Assembly: GCF_021502575.1 (NCBI RefSeq)
Contig: NZ_JAKFGN010000003.1
Span: 586,361-650,360, forward strand
Origin: Bradyrhizobium sp. G127
GTDB lineage: Bacteria > Pseudomonadota > Alphaproteobacteria > Rhizobiales > Xanthobacteraceae
Length of the DNA stretch: 64,000 bases
Reading direction: 5' to 3'
Positions 1-7,476 of the stretch are shown here, one piece after another. The translations under genes were made by a program, and so were the position numbers. Positions within the stretch are counted from its first letter, which is position 1; each line of letters starts with the position of its first letter. The notes beneath the pieces were generated by a model. That model searched no databases. It saw nothing but the letters and a program-made list of their open reading frames with translations, and had not been told where the DNA came from.

Positions 1-1
1 T

Positions 2-295
2 CTCAATATCTTCCCGTCGCGTCCGAATGGCCTCTATGTCGCGGGTTTGCTTGAAGGGGCAGGCGTCGGCTGGCCGGGCCGCGCGCTGCAGGCCGATCTG
101 ATTGCGGCCTATATCAGGGCGCAAAAGGAAAGCGCCGATACCACGGCGGATTTTCGCGACAAGATCGCCGCCTTTCATGCTCGGCCTCCGGGCAAGGATC
201 GCGGCGACCACGGTATTTTCGTCGACTTCCTGCAATACAAACGTGATCTTCAGAAAGCCATCGCGAGCTTGAGCGTTCCTTCGCCCGCGGTATAA
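2..295 (+). CDS. Flavin-containing monooxygenase, C-terminal fragment
   Basis: The reading frame is open from the first bases of the window and ends at TAA 293-295, so only the last 97 residues are present. The stretch reading LYVAGLLEGAG followed by a helix ending in AAYIRAQK resembles the end of FAD/NAD(P)-binding monooxygenases, where the final FAD strand is followed by a helix. A TTG at 47 could be taken as a start, but homology-like sequence continues upstream of it, so this is a truncated gene and not a small protein. The substrate cannot be told from this fragment. A stop-to-start gap of 26 bp leads into the hydrolase gene, so the two may be co-transcribed. Confidence 0.6.
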   Translation, partial: LNIFPSRPNGLYVAGLLEGAGVGWPGRALQADLIAAYIRAQKESADTTADFRDKIAAFHARPPGKDRGDHGIFVDFLQYKRDLQKAIASLSVPSPAV

Positions 296-321
296 CCAGC
301 CTGGAATTATCGGAGGACTTC

Positions 322-996
322 ATGGGTACGACCATCACTTTCAAGCGTCCCGACGGCAAGGAAGCCAAGGGCTATCTCGCCAATGCCGCGCGCGGCAATG
401 CGCCGGGCGTCGTCGTCATCCAGGAGTGGTGGGGTCTGTCGGCAAACATCAGGGCGCTGACCGATCGCTTTGCGCTCGCCGGATTCGATGCTCTGGCACC
501 CGATCTCTACAACGGCGTGGTCGTGCCCTATCACGACACCGACGAAGCCAACAAGCAGATGGGGTCGCTCGATTTCATGGACGCCACCACCCAGACGGTG
601 CGCGGCGCTGCGCAGTATCTCGCGCGCAACGGCGCAAAGGTCGGCCTCACCGGCTTCTGCCTCGGCGGCGCGGTGACGATCATCGGCTCGACGCGCATTT
701 CAGAACTGGCCGCGGCCGTTGCCTTCTACGGCATTCCGCCGGAACAGGCGGCGAAGCCCGCCGACGTCAAGATTCCGTTGCAGGGCCATTTCGCAAACCG
801 CGACGACTGGTGCACACCGCAGGTGGTGGACGCTTTCGAGAAGGGTCTGAAGGCCGCCGGCAAGACCGCGGAGTTTTTCCGCTATGATGCCGATCACGCC
901 TTCGTCAACGAGGAGCGGGCGGCGGTGCATGACCGCGAAGCCGCGGAACTCGCCTGGGGCCGGGCCACGGACTTCTTCAAGAAGCATTTGGGGTGA
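322..996 (+). CDS. Dienelactone hydrolase family protein
   Basis: This 224-residue alpha/beta hydrolase matches the usual length of the dienelactone hydrolase family (carboxymethylenebutenolidase-like). The nucleophile is a cysteine in GFCLGG (about Cys113). The likely acid is Asp161 or Asp162 in NRDDWCTP and the base is His192 in DADHAFV. Glu35 in QEWWG matches the family's conserved glutamate. No signal peptide is seen, so it is cytoplasmic. The start ATG has a GGAGG ribosome site just upstream. The stop codon overlaps the start of the acetyltransferase gene. The family opens cyclic esters, but without other aromatic degradation genes nearby the real substrate is unknown. Confidence 0.9.
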   Translation: MGTTITFKRPDGKEAKGYLANAARGNAPGVVVIQEWWGLSANIRALTDRFALAGFDALAPDLYNGVVVPYHDTDEANKQMGSLDFMDATTQTVRGAAQYLARNGAKVGLTGFCLGGAVTIIGSTRISELAAAVAFYGIPPEQAAKPADVKIPLQGHFANRDDWCTPQVVDAFEKGLKAAGKTAEFFRYDADHAFVNEERAAVHDREAAELAWGRATDFFKKHLG

Positions 997-1466
997 CGTT
1001 CACCATCTCCGATTTGCGTCAGCAACCGGCGTTTTTCGACGCGGTTGCCGACCGCATCTGGCGGGGATGGTGGAAGGAGCGGGGCTTTCCGGCCGACTAT
1101 ATCGTCGGCCGCCTGCGCGAGAACATGTCTCCGTCGCCGATTCCGTTCGCGCTGGTGGCGCATCGCGGCGACACGTTCATGGGCACGTCGTCGGTGATCG
1201 CTGCCGACCTTGAGGATCGTCCTCAATACGCGCCCTGGGTTGCTGCGGTCTGGGTCGATCCGAAATACCGGATGCAGCAGGTTGGCTCTGCGCTGGTCGG
1301 GCGCGCGGCAGAGGGCGCCTTCGCGCTTAATTTCCGGAGGGTCTACCTCTGTGCCCCGAAGGAAAGACGCCGGTTCTACACTCGCCAAGGCTGGACCCCG
1401 GTCGAGGAGAATGTCGGGGAGCGGAAAGTTACCGTGTTCGTGCGCGTTCCGGACGGCTCGCGGTAA
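993..1466 (+). CDS. GNAT family N-acetyltransferase
   Basis: This 157-residue protein has the pattern of a GNAT acyltransferase. A central strand reading AAVWVDPKYRMQQVGSAL contains the acetyl-CoA loop (about residues 88-104), and RRRFYTRQGWTPVEE near the end is the usual YxxxGF-like segment. It starts with GTG overlapping the TGA of the hydrolase, so translation of the two is probably coupled. The acceptor cannot be predicted. About 690 bp without an accepted coding gene follow, up to the trp leader. Confidence 0.85.
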   Translation: MTFTISDLRQQPAFFDAVADRIWRGWWKERGFPADYIVGRLRENMSPSPIPFALVAHRGDTFMGTSSVIAADLEDRPQYAPWVAAVWVDPKYRMQQVGSALVGRAAEGAFALNFRRVYLCAPKERRRFYTRQGWTPVEENVGERKVTVFVRVPDGSR

Positions 1467-1511
1467 ATCCGGATGTCGTCCCGCGAGGGGATGGGCTGCG
1501 ACCGCGAAGGT

Positions 1512-1593
1512 GGATTTCGGGTTCGCGCCAAGACGCGCGCCCCGGAATGACGAGGAGTCGAAACATTTTGTGATGGGGATACCAATCCCCGCG
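1512..1593. repeat. Composite palindromic repeat, copy 1
   Basis: Positions 1512-1552 carry a repeat with CGGGTTCGCGC and GCGCGCCCCGGAATGACG segments. After a short spacer, positions 1559-1593 contain GGGGAT-ACCA-ATCCCC, a small perfect hairpin. Both parts recur in the same order and orientation at 63904-64000 with only a few changes. This type of element is widespread in Bradyrhizobium-like genomes. It is non-coding. Confidence 0.85.
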
Positions 1594-1867
1594 CTTCAAA
1601 CCTCTCTTAAGTTCGAAGCGTCCTGTTCGTGAGGGGCGCTTCTCGAGGGCGCTTTTGAAGCGGAACAGGATGCGGCGCCTGCGCGATGTGGATTCGCACC
1701 CACACGTCCGGGAGGCCGGGGGTCACCGTCCGGGCCAACTACGTGGCTCTGCCTTCAATGGCTGGACGAGGACAGGATGAAGGCGGGCGAAAGCCTGCCG
1801 GATCGGAGGCGCGATACGCGCTCGTCCTGTCCCGGAAGCACGGTCCCCCGGACACAAATCGCCGCGA

Positions 1868-1964
1868 ATGGAGCGCCGTGAGGCGACGCGCTTCCTTTTC
1901 GCAGAGGAAGCGAAACAAGACATTTGCGCCTTGCGGCGCTCCATGCCCCTCGTTGTTGAGGGGC
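1868..1964. other. Nested inverted-repeat element, function unknown
   Basis: Arms at 1868-1885 and 1927-1944 are inverted copies identical at 16 of 18 positions, including 11 perfect outer pairs. Inside lies a second perfect 7-bp hairpin (CGCTTCC 1889-1895 with GGAAGCG 1906-1912). A third hairpin follows directly (GCCCCTC 1945-1951 with GAGGGGC 1958-1964). No T run follows, so it does not look like a simple terminator. It could be a structured RNA, a processed repeat, or a relic of a miniature mobile element. It lies about 200 bp before trpL. Confidence 0.5.
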
Positions 1965-2126
1965 GAGACTGAAAGCAAAACTCGCGCGCGGCGCGGGAAT
2001 AATGGCGCGTGGCTGTATGACAATCGAATCTGGAATTCGGGAATGGCGCGGGGACGACATGGAGAGAGATGGCGCCCGGCTATGACGAATTGTGAATGGG
2101 GCGGCCTGGATCCTGCATTGCTCCCC

Positions 2127-2155
2127 TTGACATCGCCTCGCGCCAATGATGTTTT
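2127..2155 (+). promoter_or_regulatory. Probable trp promoter
   Basis: TTGACA at 2127-2132 is a perfect -35 box. After 17 bases comes TGTTTT at 2150-2155, a weak -10 box. Transcription would then begin about 7 bases later, at or next to the trpL ATG at 2163. This would make the leader message leaderless, as has been described for trpL in Sinorhizobium. The -10 assignment is an inference from spacing. Confidence 0.55.
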
Positions 2156-2162
2156 GCCCGCC

Positions 2163-2210
2163 ATGAACACCGCATCCTGCCCAGCCCGTCTTTGGTGGCG
2201 CACCTTCTAA
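2163..2210 (+). CDS. trpL: trp leader peptide TrpL
   Basis: This 15-codon frame reads MNTASCPARLWWRTF and stops with TAA. The two adjacent tryptophan codons are the sensor of an attenuator: a ribosome stalls there when charged tRNA-Trp is scarce. It sits 115 bp before trpE(G) and is followed by mutually exclusive hairpins ending in a terminator. There is no Shine-Dalgarno sequence, and the promoter spacing suggests that the message starts at the ATG. Rhizobial trpL peptides also carry runs of Trp near the C-terminus. The peptide and its RNA have further regulatory roles in Sinorhizobium, but that cannot be seen here. Confidence 0.9.
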   Translation: MNTASCPARLWWRTF

Positions 2211-2247
2211 AGGTGGCCGGTGCGATTCCCGTGAATTTCAATCGTCG

Positions 2248-2278
2248 AGGCCGTCATCGCAGAGCGACGGCCTTTTTC
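2248..2278 (+). terminator. Attenuator terminator before trpE(G)
   Basis: AGGCCGTC (2248-2255) and GACGGCCT (2266-2273) form a perfect 8-bp stem with a 10-base loop followed by five T residues. It shares its left arm with the antiterminator, so it can form only when that structure does not. Confidence 0.9.
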
Positions 2279-2325
2279 GTTTGTCCTGTGTGGCGTTCCT
2301 CCAGCAAGTCTCGTAAGAGGACCAG

Positions 2326-4491
2326 ATGAACAGGACAGTTTTCTCGCTTCCCGCGCAGAGTGAATACCGGGCCGCCCGCGGCCTGGACGTGACGCGTTCC
2401 GTCGAGCATTTTACCGGCGGAGCGGCGCTCGACCGGCTGATCGAGCAACTCGACACCCGCCGCGGCGTGGTTCTGTCGTCGGGCACCACGGTACCGGGCC
2501 GCTATGAGAGCTTCGATCTCGGCTTTGCCGATCCGCCGCTGCGGCTGGAATCCACCGGAACGGATTTCTTCATCGAGGCGCTGAACGCGCGCGGCAAGGT
2601 GCTGGTCGCGTTTCTGAGCCAGACCCTGAAGGAGCCTTGCGCGGTCATCACCGAGAAGAGCGCGACACGCCTTGCAGGCCATATCGTGCGCGGCGACGCT
2701 CCGGTGGACGAGGACCAGCGCACGCGGCGCGCATCCGTCGTGTCGCTGGTGCGCGATATCATCGCGGCGTTCAGTTCGCCGAATGATGGGCTGCTCGGCC
2801 TGTTCGGCGCCTTCGCCTACGATCTCGTGTTCCAGTTCGAAGACCTGAAGCAGAAGCGCACGCGCGAGAAGGATCAGCGCGACATCGTTCTCTACATTCC
2901 CGACCGCATTCTGGCCTATGACCGCGCCACGGGACGTGGCGTGATCCTGAGCTACGATTTTGCGTGGGACGGGCAATCGACCAAAGGCCTCGATCGCGAA
3001 ACGCCGCAGAGCGTTTACGCCAAGACCAAGCGCGAGGGCTTTGCCGATCACGCGCCCGGCGTCTATCAGGAAACCGTCGAAACCGCGCGCAAGGCATTCG
3101 CGCGCGGCGACCTTTTCGAGGCGGTGCCGGGACAGTTGTTCGCCGAACCGTGCGAGCGCACCCCGGCCGAAGTGTTCCAGCGGCTGTGCAGGATCAACCC
3201 TTCTCCTTATGGCGCGCTGATCAATCTCGGCGAGGGCGAATTCCTGGTGGCGGCGTCGCCGGAAATGTTCGTGCGTTCCGACGGACGGCGGATCGAGACC
3301 TGTCCGATCTCGGGCACCATCGCGCGCGGCGTGGACGCCATCAGCGACGCCAAGCAGATTCAGGAGCTGCTCAATTCGCAGAAGGACGAATTCGAGCTCA
3401 ACATGTGCACCGACGTCGATCGCAACGACAAGGCGCGGGTCTGTGTGCCGGGGTCGATCAAGGTGCTGGCGCGGCGGCAGATCGAGACCTATTCCAAGCT
3501 GTTTCACACCGTCGATCATGTCGAAGGCATGCTGCGTCCGGGGTTTGATGCACTGGACGGTTTCCTCACCCACGCCTGGGCTGTCACCGTCACCGGCGCG
3601 CCGAAGCTGTGGGCGATGCAGTTCGTGGAAGATCACGAACGGTCGTCGCGTCGCTGGTATGCCGGCGCTCTCGGCTTCATCGGCTTCGACGGCAGCATCA
3701 ACACCGGCCTCACCATCCGCACCATCCGCATGAAGGACGGCCTCGCCGAAGTGCGCGTCGGCGCGACGCTGTTGTTCGATAGCGATCCCGTCGCCGAGGA
3801 GAAGGAATGCCAGACCAAGGCGGCGGCGCTGTTTCAGGCGCTGCGCGGCGATCCGCCGAAGCCGCTGTCAGCCTTCCAGCCCGATGCGTCAGGATCCGGC
3901 AAGCGGGTGCTGCTGATCGATCACGAGGATTCGTTCGTGCACATGCTGGCGGATTATTTCCGTCAGGTCGGCGCCACCGTCACCGTCACCCGGCACAATC
4001 ACGCGCTCGCACTGCTGAAGACGGAAAAATACGATCTGCTGGTGCTGTCTCCGGGTCCGGGCCGGCCGCAGGATTTCGGCGTTTCGAAATTCATCGGCGC
4101 GGCGCTTGAGAAGAAGCTGCCGGTGTTCGGTGTCTGTCTCGGCGTGCAGGCGATCGGCGAATATTTCGGCGGCAAGCTCGGACAACTGCCGTTGCCGGCG
4201 CACGGGCGGCCTTCGCGTGTTCAGGTGCGCGGCGGCACGCTGATGGGTAACCTGCCGAACGAAGTCACCATCGGCCGCTATCACTCGCTCTATGTCGAGC
4301 GCGACGGCATGCCGGACGTGCTGCAGGTCACCGCGACGACGGAGGATGGAATCGCGATGGCCATCGAGCACAAGACGCTGCCGGTCGGCGGCGTGCAGTT
4401 TCATCCAGAGTCGCTGATGTCGCTGGAAGGCAACGTCGGACTGCGGATCGTGGAGAATGCATTTCGCCTTGGCCAGAAGGCCAATGCCTGA
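2326..4491 (+). CDS. trpE: Anthranilate synthase, fused TrpE-TrpG
   Basis: This 721-residue protein joins the two subunits of anthranilate synthase, which makes anthranilate from chorismate and glutamine as the first step of tryptophan synthesis. Residues 1 to about 510 are the chorismate-using TrpE part, with typical stretches such as SPEMFVR, CPISGTIARG and TGAPKLWAM. The glutamine amidotransferase part starts near residue 525 (VLLIDHEDSF). It has the nucleophile Cys in GVCLG (about 603) and the His-Glu pair in FHPES (about 692). The fusion is typical of rhizobia and relatives. An AGAGGA ribosome site precedes the ATG. Expression is set by the trpL attenuator directly upstream, and the family is also feedback-inhibited by tryptophan. 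Confidence 0.98.
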   Translation: MNRTVFSLPAQSEYRAARGLDVTRSVEHFTGGAALDRLIEQLDTRRGVVLSSGTTVPGRYESFDLGFADPPLRLESTGTDFFIEALNARGKVLVAFLSQTLKEPCAVITEKSATRLAGHIVRGDAPVDEDQRTRRASVVSLVRDIIAAFSSPNDGLLGLFGAFAYDLVFQFEDLKQKRTREKDQRDIVLYIPDRILAYDRATGRGVILSYDFAWDGQSTKGLDRETPQSVYAKTKREGFADHAPGVYQETVETARKAFARGDLFEAVPGQLFAEPCERTPAEVFQRLCRINPSPYGALINLGEGEFLVAASPEMFVRSDGRRIETCPISGTIARGVDAISDAKQIQELLNSQKDEFELNMCTDVDRNDKARVCVPGSIKVLARRQIETYSKLFHTVDHVEGMLRPGFDALDGFLTHAWAVTVTGAPKLWAMQFVEDHERSSRRWYAGALGFIGFDGSINTGLTIRTIRMKDGLAEVRVGATLLFDSDPVAEEKECQTKAAALFQALRGDPPKPLSAFQPDASGSGKRVLLIDHEDSFVHMLADYFRQVGATVTVTRHNHALALLKTEKYDLLVLSPGPGRPQDFGVSKFIGAALEKKLPVFGVCLGVQAIGEYFGGKLGQLPLPAHGRPSRVQVRGGTLMGNLPNEVTIGRYHSLYVERDGMPDVLQVTATTEDGIAMAIEHKTLPVGGVQFHPESLMSLEGNVGLRIVENAFRLGQKANA

Positions 4492-4525
4492 GCAGCCATT
4501 TTCTTGAGATTTTGAAAGACGCCAT

Positions 4526-5065
4526 ATGACTCTTGCAGACGATTTGAAGGCCACGGTCCGCGCCATTCCGGACTATCCGAAACCCGGCATCATCTTCCGC
4601 GACATCACAACGCTGCTGGGGAATGCATGGGCCTTTCGCCGCGCGGTCGATGAACTGGTGCAGCCGTGGGCCGGCTCCAAGATCGACAAGGTCGCAGGCA
4701 TGGAAGCGCGCGGGTTCATCCTCGGCGGCGCGGTCGCGCATCAGGTCTCCGCGGGCTTCGTGCCAATCCGCAAGAAGGGCAAGCTGCCGCACACCACGGT
4801 GCGGATCGCTTACTCGCTGGAATACGGCCTTGATGAAATGGAAATGCATGCCGATGCCATCCAGCCCGGCGAGCGCGTCATCCTGATCGACGATCTGATC
4901 GCGACCGGCGGCACGGCCGAGGGCGCGGTCAAGCTGCTGCGCCAGATCGGCGCCAATGTTGTCGCGGCATGTTTCATCATCGATCTCCCGGATCTCGGCG
5001 GCGCGGCCAAGCTGCGCGCGATGGACGTGCCGGTGCGCACGCTGATGACGTTCGACGGGCACTGA
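4526..5065 (+). CDS. apt: Adenine phosphoribosyltransferase
   Basis: This 179-residue enzyme salvages adenine to AMP using PRPP in the cytoplasm. The PRPP-binding motif [13 protein letters not shown] is intact near residues 113-125, and the N-terminal [17 protein letters not shown] matches the adenine-specific family. Its length is as usual. It starts 34 bp after trpE(G) and ends 18 bp before the SDR gene on the same strand, so it may be read with either. No separate promoter is obvious. Confidence 0.97.
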   Translation: MTLADDLKATVRAIPDYPKPGIIFRDITTLLGNAWAFRRAVDELVQPWAGSKIDKVAGMEARGFILGGAVAHQVSAGFVPIRKKGKLPHTTVRIAYSLEYGLDEMEMHADAIQPGERVILIDDLIATGGTAEGAVKLLRQIGANVVAACFIIDLPDLGGAAKLRAMDVPVRTLMTFDGH

Positions 5066-5083
5066 CAACAACGAGGGCGGCAA

Positions 5084-5884
5084 ATGGATCTGGAGCTTAA
5101 GGGCAAGATCGCCGTCGTCACCGGCGGAACGCGGGGCATCGGCAAGGCCATTGCCCGCTCGCTCGCGGGCGAAGGCATGGACGTCGCCATCGTCGGGCGT
5201 GATCTGGAAGCGGCAAAGGCGACGGCGTCGGAAATTGCCGGCGAAACCGGCCGGACCGTGCGCGCCTATTCGGCGGACACCGGCAAGGATGACGCGGTGC
5301 GCGCCGCGGTCGCCGCGATCCGCAACGACTTCGGCCGGATTGATGTGCTGGTGAACAGCGCGGCGCAGCCAAGTGGACAGGCCAAGCCGCCATCCTTGAG
5401 CGAAATCACCGACGAGATTTTCTGGAGCGACGTTAACGTCAAGGTGATGGGATACTTGCGCATGGCGCGTGAGGTGGCCCCCTTGATGACGGCGCAGGGC
5501 TGGGGCCGCATTATCAACATTAGCGGACTCGGCGCGCGGCAGACCGGCACCACGGTCGGCAGCATCCGCAATGTCGGCGTGGCGGCGCTGACCAAGAACC
5601 TTGCGGATGAACTGGGGCCGAAGGGCATCAATGTGACCTGTGTTCATCCCGGTCTCACGCGAACGGAGAAAACGCCGGGCGTGATCGAGTGGCGCGCCGG
5701 CATCCAGAAAAAGACGAAGGAGGAGGTCGAGAAGGCGATGAACGATCTCAATACGATCCGCCGCCTCGTTACCGCCGAGGAAATCGGCTATATCGTCGCG
5801 TTTCTCGCCTCGCCGAAGTCGATCGCCATCAACGGCGACGTCATCGCTGCCGGCGGCGGCATCCCCGGCAGCATCTACTACTGA
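5084..5884 (+). CDS. SDR family oxidoreductase lacking YxxxK
   Basis: This 266-residue protein has the fold marks of a short-chain dehydrogenase. The dinucleotide loop is TGGTRGIG (residues 13-20), the NNAG-like motif reads NSAAQ (91-95), and NISG lies at 145-148. The usual catalytic Tyr-x-x-x-Lys should fall at about residues 159-163, but the sequence there is GSIRN, so both catalytic residues are missing. The following LTKNLADELG and CVHPG segments are normal. It may bind NAD(P)(H) without classic catalysis or use other residues. A GGGCGG stretch lies before its ATG. It ends 4 bp before the stop of the convergent ATPase gene. Confidence 0.88.
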   Translation: MDLELKGKIAVVTGGTRGIGKAIARSLAGEGMDVAIVGRDLEAAKATASEIAGETGRTVRAYSADTGKDDAVRAAVAAIRNDFGRIDVLVNSAAQPSGQAKPPSLSEITDEIFWSDVNVKVMGYLRMAREVAPLMTAQGWGRIINISGLGARQTGTTVGSIRNVGVAALTKNLADELGPKGINVTCVHPGLTRTEKTPGVIEWRAGIQKKTKEEVEKAMNDLNTIRRLVTAEEIGYIVAFLASPKSIAINGDVIAAGGGIPGSIYY

Positions 5885-5888
5885 TCCC

Positions 5889-6557
5889 TCACAACTTGTG
5901 CAGGATCAGATTCAATTCCAGCTCGCGAAAGCGGGTGTAATTGTTGCGCACCCACTGATGCAGTTCCGATGACTGGTCGTGGTTGGCGCGCAGATAGTGC
6001 GAGAACGAGAAGTTCAGCCGGCCGATGATCGACTTGAGGAACGCGGGCAGTGCTGCGATCCTGAACGGCCGAGCGCCTGCGAAAGCCTGAGGCAGCGCGC
6101 CCCAAAGGACATGTTCGTTTTCGACCGGCACCAGCGCGGCATTGGGAAATGTCGCGCGCAGCATCTGCCAGGCAACGGTCGAAGCACGGTCGCGGTCGGG
6201 GATGAAGAGGATGATGGGGTCGATGCCGCGGCGTTCGGCTTCCTTGATGAAGCCGATTTCCGCGATAACCTTGAAAAACTCGTCGAAGGCGTGAAATCCG
6301 AGATCGATGACTTTGGGCACACCGTCATTGACGATCAGCCGGTCCATCAGCGCCATCTGGCCGAACGTGTCGCTGATGAGGGCGGTTTCTGTGACACCGG
6401 GAAGGTAGTCGAGGAGCGAGGGCTCGCGCAGGTTGATGTCGAAGGCCGATACTGCGCCGTTCTTCAACAGCAGAAACTCCGTCAGCACCCGGGCGATCAG
6501 CGTCTTGCCGACCGCAGGTCGGGGAGAGCAGACGATATAAACGGGCGTGCGGCGCAT
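5889..6557 (-). CDS. MinD/ParA-like P-loop protein with altered Walker A
   Basis: This 222-residue protein looks like a MinD/ParA-superfamily P-loop NTPase. The N-terminal strand VYIVCSPRPAVGKTLIARVL is a phosphate loop that keeps GKT but lacks the first glycine and the signature KGG lysine. AFDINLREPSLLDYLP resembles the Walker A-prime/switch region, and LFIPDRDRAS may be a later strand. Its stop is 4 bp from the SDR stop on the other strand. Its start is 16 bp after the stop of the intact ParA-like gene, so the two form an operon. I do not know the function; a heteromeric pair is an obvious possibility. Confidence 0.7.
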   Translation of the reverse strand: MRRTPVYIVCSPRPAVGKTLIARVLTEFLLLKNGAVSAFDINLREPSLLDYLPGVTETALISDTFGQMALMDRLIVNDGVPKVIDLGFHAFDEFFKVIAEIGFIKEAERRGIDPIILFIPDRDRASTVAWQMLRATFPNAALVPVENEHVLWGALPQAFAGARPFRIAALPAFLKSIIGRLNFSFSHYLRANHDQSSELHQWVRNNYTRFRELELNLILHKL

Positions 6558-6573
6558 CCGCGATGTCCGGCGG

Positions 6574-7332
6574 TCAAATCTCGCCTGTATGTGTCCGCGG
6601 CTTGTCCTTCGAGCCCACGATTTCCGTCAGCTTGATGCGGTCAAATTCGCCCCAGACGTTGCCGAGCCAGTGGCGGACATAGCCGCGCAGCACGAACGAA
6701 TAGTTTGCGGGCTCGTCTTTCACGCCCTTATTGGCGACGAATTTCAGGAACGGCACCGAGGCGACTTCGACTTGCTCGTAGGCCATTTCGTTCAGTTTCG
6801 GGATCGTCAGTTCGGTCGCGTTCTTGATGCGGTGGAAATAGGAGTTGTAGGTTGCCTGATCCCATTCGAAGAAGCTGGTGTTGTTGATGAAGTTTTTCAC
6901 CAGAAAGTACTTCGCTCCGTCCATGAAATTCGCCGTCTCGGCGATTTCATCGAGCGATGCGATGGACGGTCCGAGGATGTGGAACACGGCGAATGTGATC
7001 TGGCCGGATTTGGCGGCATCGAGGAAGCCGATGTCACGCAACGCGGCCAGCGTCGGCGATAGAAGTCCTGCGCGGACGTCGATCACGGTGACGCTGGTGC
7101 CCGAGGTGTTCAGCGTATCGAAGATTTTCATCTGATCGGATGTGGAGGTCACATCGACGATCTCGGTGATGTCCGGATGAAACCGTTTCAGGGTCCCGCG
7201 CGGCGCTTCGGTATCGAAAGCGCGGGTCGGGATGTTATTTGCGCTGAAATAGTCGAGAACGGTGCGGGAAACCGTGGTCTTGCCGACCCCGCCCTTGTCC
7301 GCGCCCACTACGATCACTGCCGGTTTCGCCAT
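6574..7332 (-). CDS. ParA/MinD-like ATPase
   Basis: This 252-residue protein carries an intact deviant Walker A motif, ADKGGVGKTT, near residue 14 and an AFDTEAPRGTL stretch like the A-prime region of ParA/MinD proteins. TVIDVRAG serves as the Walker B-like strand. I chose ATG 7332 because AAAAGGGG lies 7 bases upstream; a TTG at 7353 would add seven residues. It is the first gene of a two-gene operon with the altered ATPase downstream. No parB gene, parS-like array or partner is visible nearby, so chromosome or plasmid partition is not supported. It is about the length of small MinD-like proteins. Confidence 0.8.
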   Translation of the reverse strand: MAKPAVIVVGADKGGVGKTTVSRTVLDYFSANNIPTRAFDTEAPRGTLKRFHPDITEIVDVTSTSDQMKIFDTLNTSGTSVTVIDVRAGLLSPTLAALRDIGFLDAAKSGQITFAVFHILGPSIASLDEIAETANFMDGAKYFLVKNFINNTSFFEWDQATYNSYFHRIKNATELTIPKLNEMAYEQVEVASVPFLKFVANKGVKDEPANYSFVLRGYVRHWLGNVWGEFDRIKLTEIVGSKDKPRTHTGEI

Positions 7333-7476
7333 AAGACCCCTTTTACGCACCAAACACGCCCGCCTGACGACGGCAGCTTAGCCTGCTTTCTGGCGGAACA
7401 TGGCAGAAACGAGAGATAATTCAATTCTTGACGGGACGGTTATACTTAATAACCACCGGCTTCTTGGGCTGAGGGG

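Larger units (their letters stand above)
1467..2162. other. Long intergenic region before the trp leader
   Basis: About 700 bp between the acetyltransferase and trpL hold no gene that I accept. The left part carries a palindromic repeat (1512-1593) found again at the end of the window. The middle holds a structured inverted-repeat element (1868-1964). The right end holds the trp promoter. Long open frames occur on both strands (1686-2210 plus, 1739-2203 minus), but they are Arg/Pro/Ser-rich, overlap each other and the regulatory structures, and look like chance frames in G+C-rich DNA. Confidence 0.7.
2163..2278 (+). ncRNA. trp attenuator RNA (rnTrpL-type)
   Basis: Three competing structures can be drawn. 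Hairpin 1:2 pairs CACCTT (2201-2206) with AAGGTG (2210-2215) across the leader stop codon. Hairpin 2:3 pairs GGCC 2215-2218 and GCGAT 2222-2226 with ATCGT 2241-2245 and GGCC 2249-2252, and would act as antiterminator. Hairpin 3:4 pairs 2248-2255 with 2266-2273 and is followed by T residues. When Trp is plentiful the ribosome finishes the leader and hairpin 3:4 ends transcription. The released short RNA corresponds to the rnTrpL small RNA of rhizobia. Confidence 0.85.

Noticed and set aside
1680..1740. A T-arm-like stretch (GGATTCGCACCCA) suggesting a tRNA on the minus strand
   Set aside because: The stem-loop has an 8-base loop and I cannot build the acceptor, D and anticodon arms around it.
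1739..2203. A 154-codon open frame on the minus strand
   Set aside because: It crosses the structured element and the trp promoter, shows no domain, and looks like a G+C-rich shadow.
1686..2210. A 174-codon open frame on the plus strand
   Set aside because: It is Arg/Ser/Pro-rich, overlaps an equally long frame on the other strand, and runs through the trp promoter and leader in the same phase. Only its last 15 codons (trpL) are supported.
2254..3636. A 460-codon frame antisense to trpE(G)
   Set aside because: It overlaps the attenuator terminator and a certain gene, with shadow-type composition.
5889..7332. A chromosome or plasmid partition system
   Set aside because: ParA-like ATPases are present, but there is no ParB gene and no parS-like repeat array nearby.
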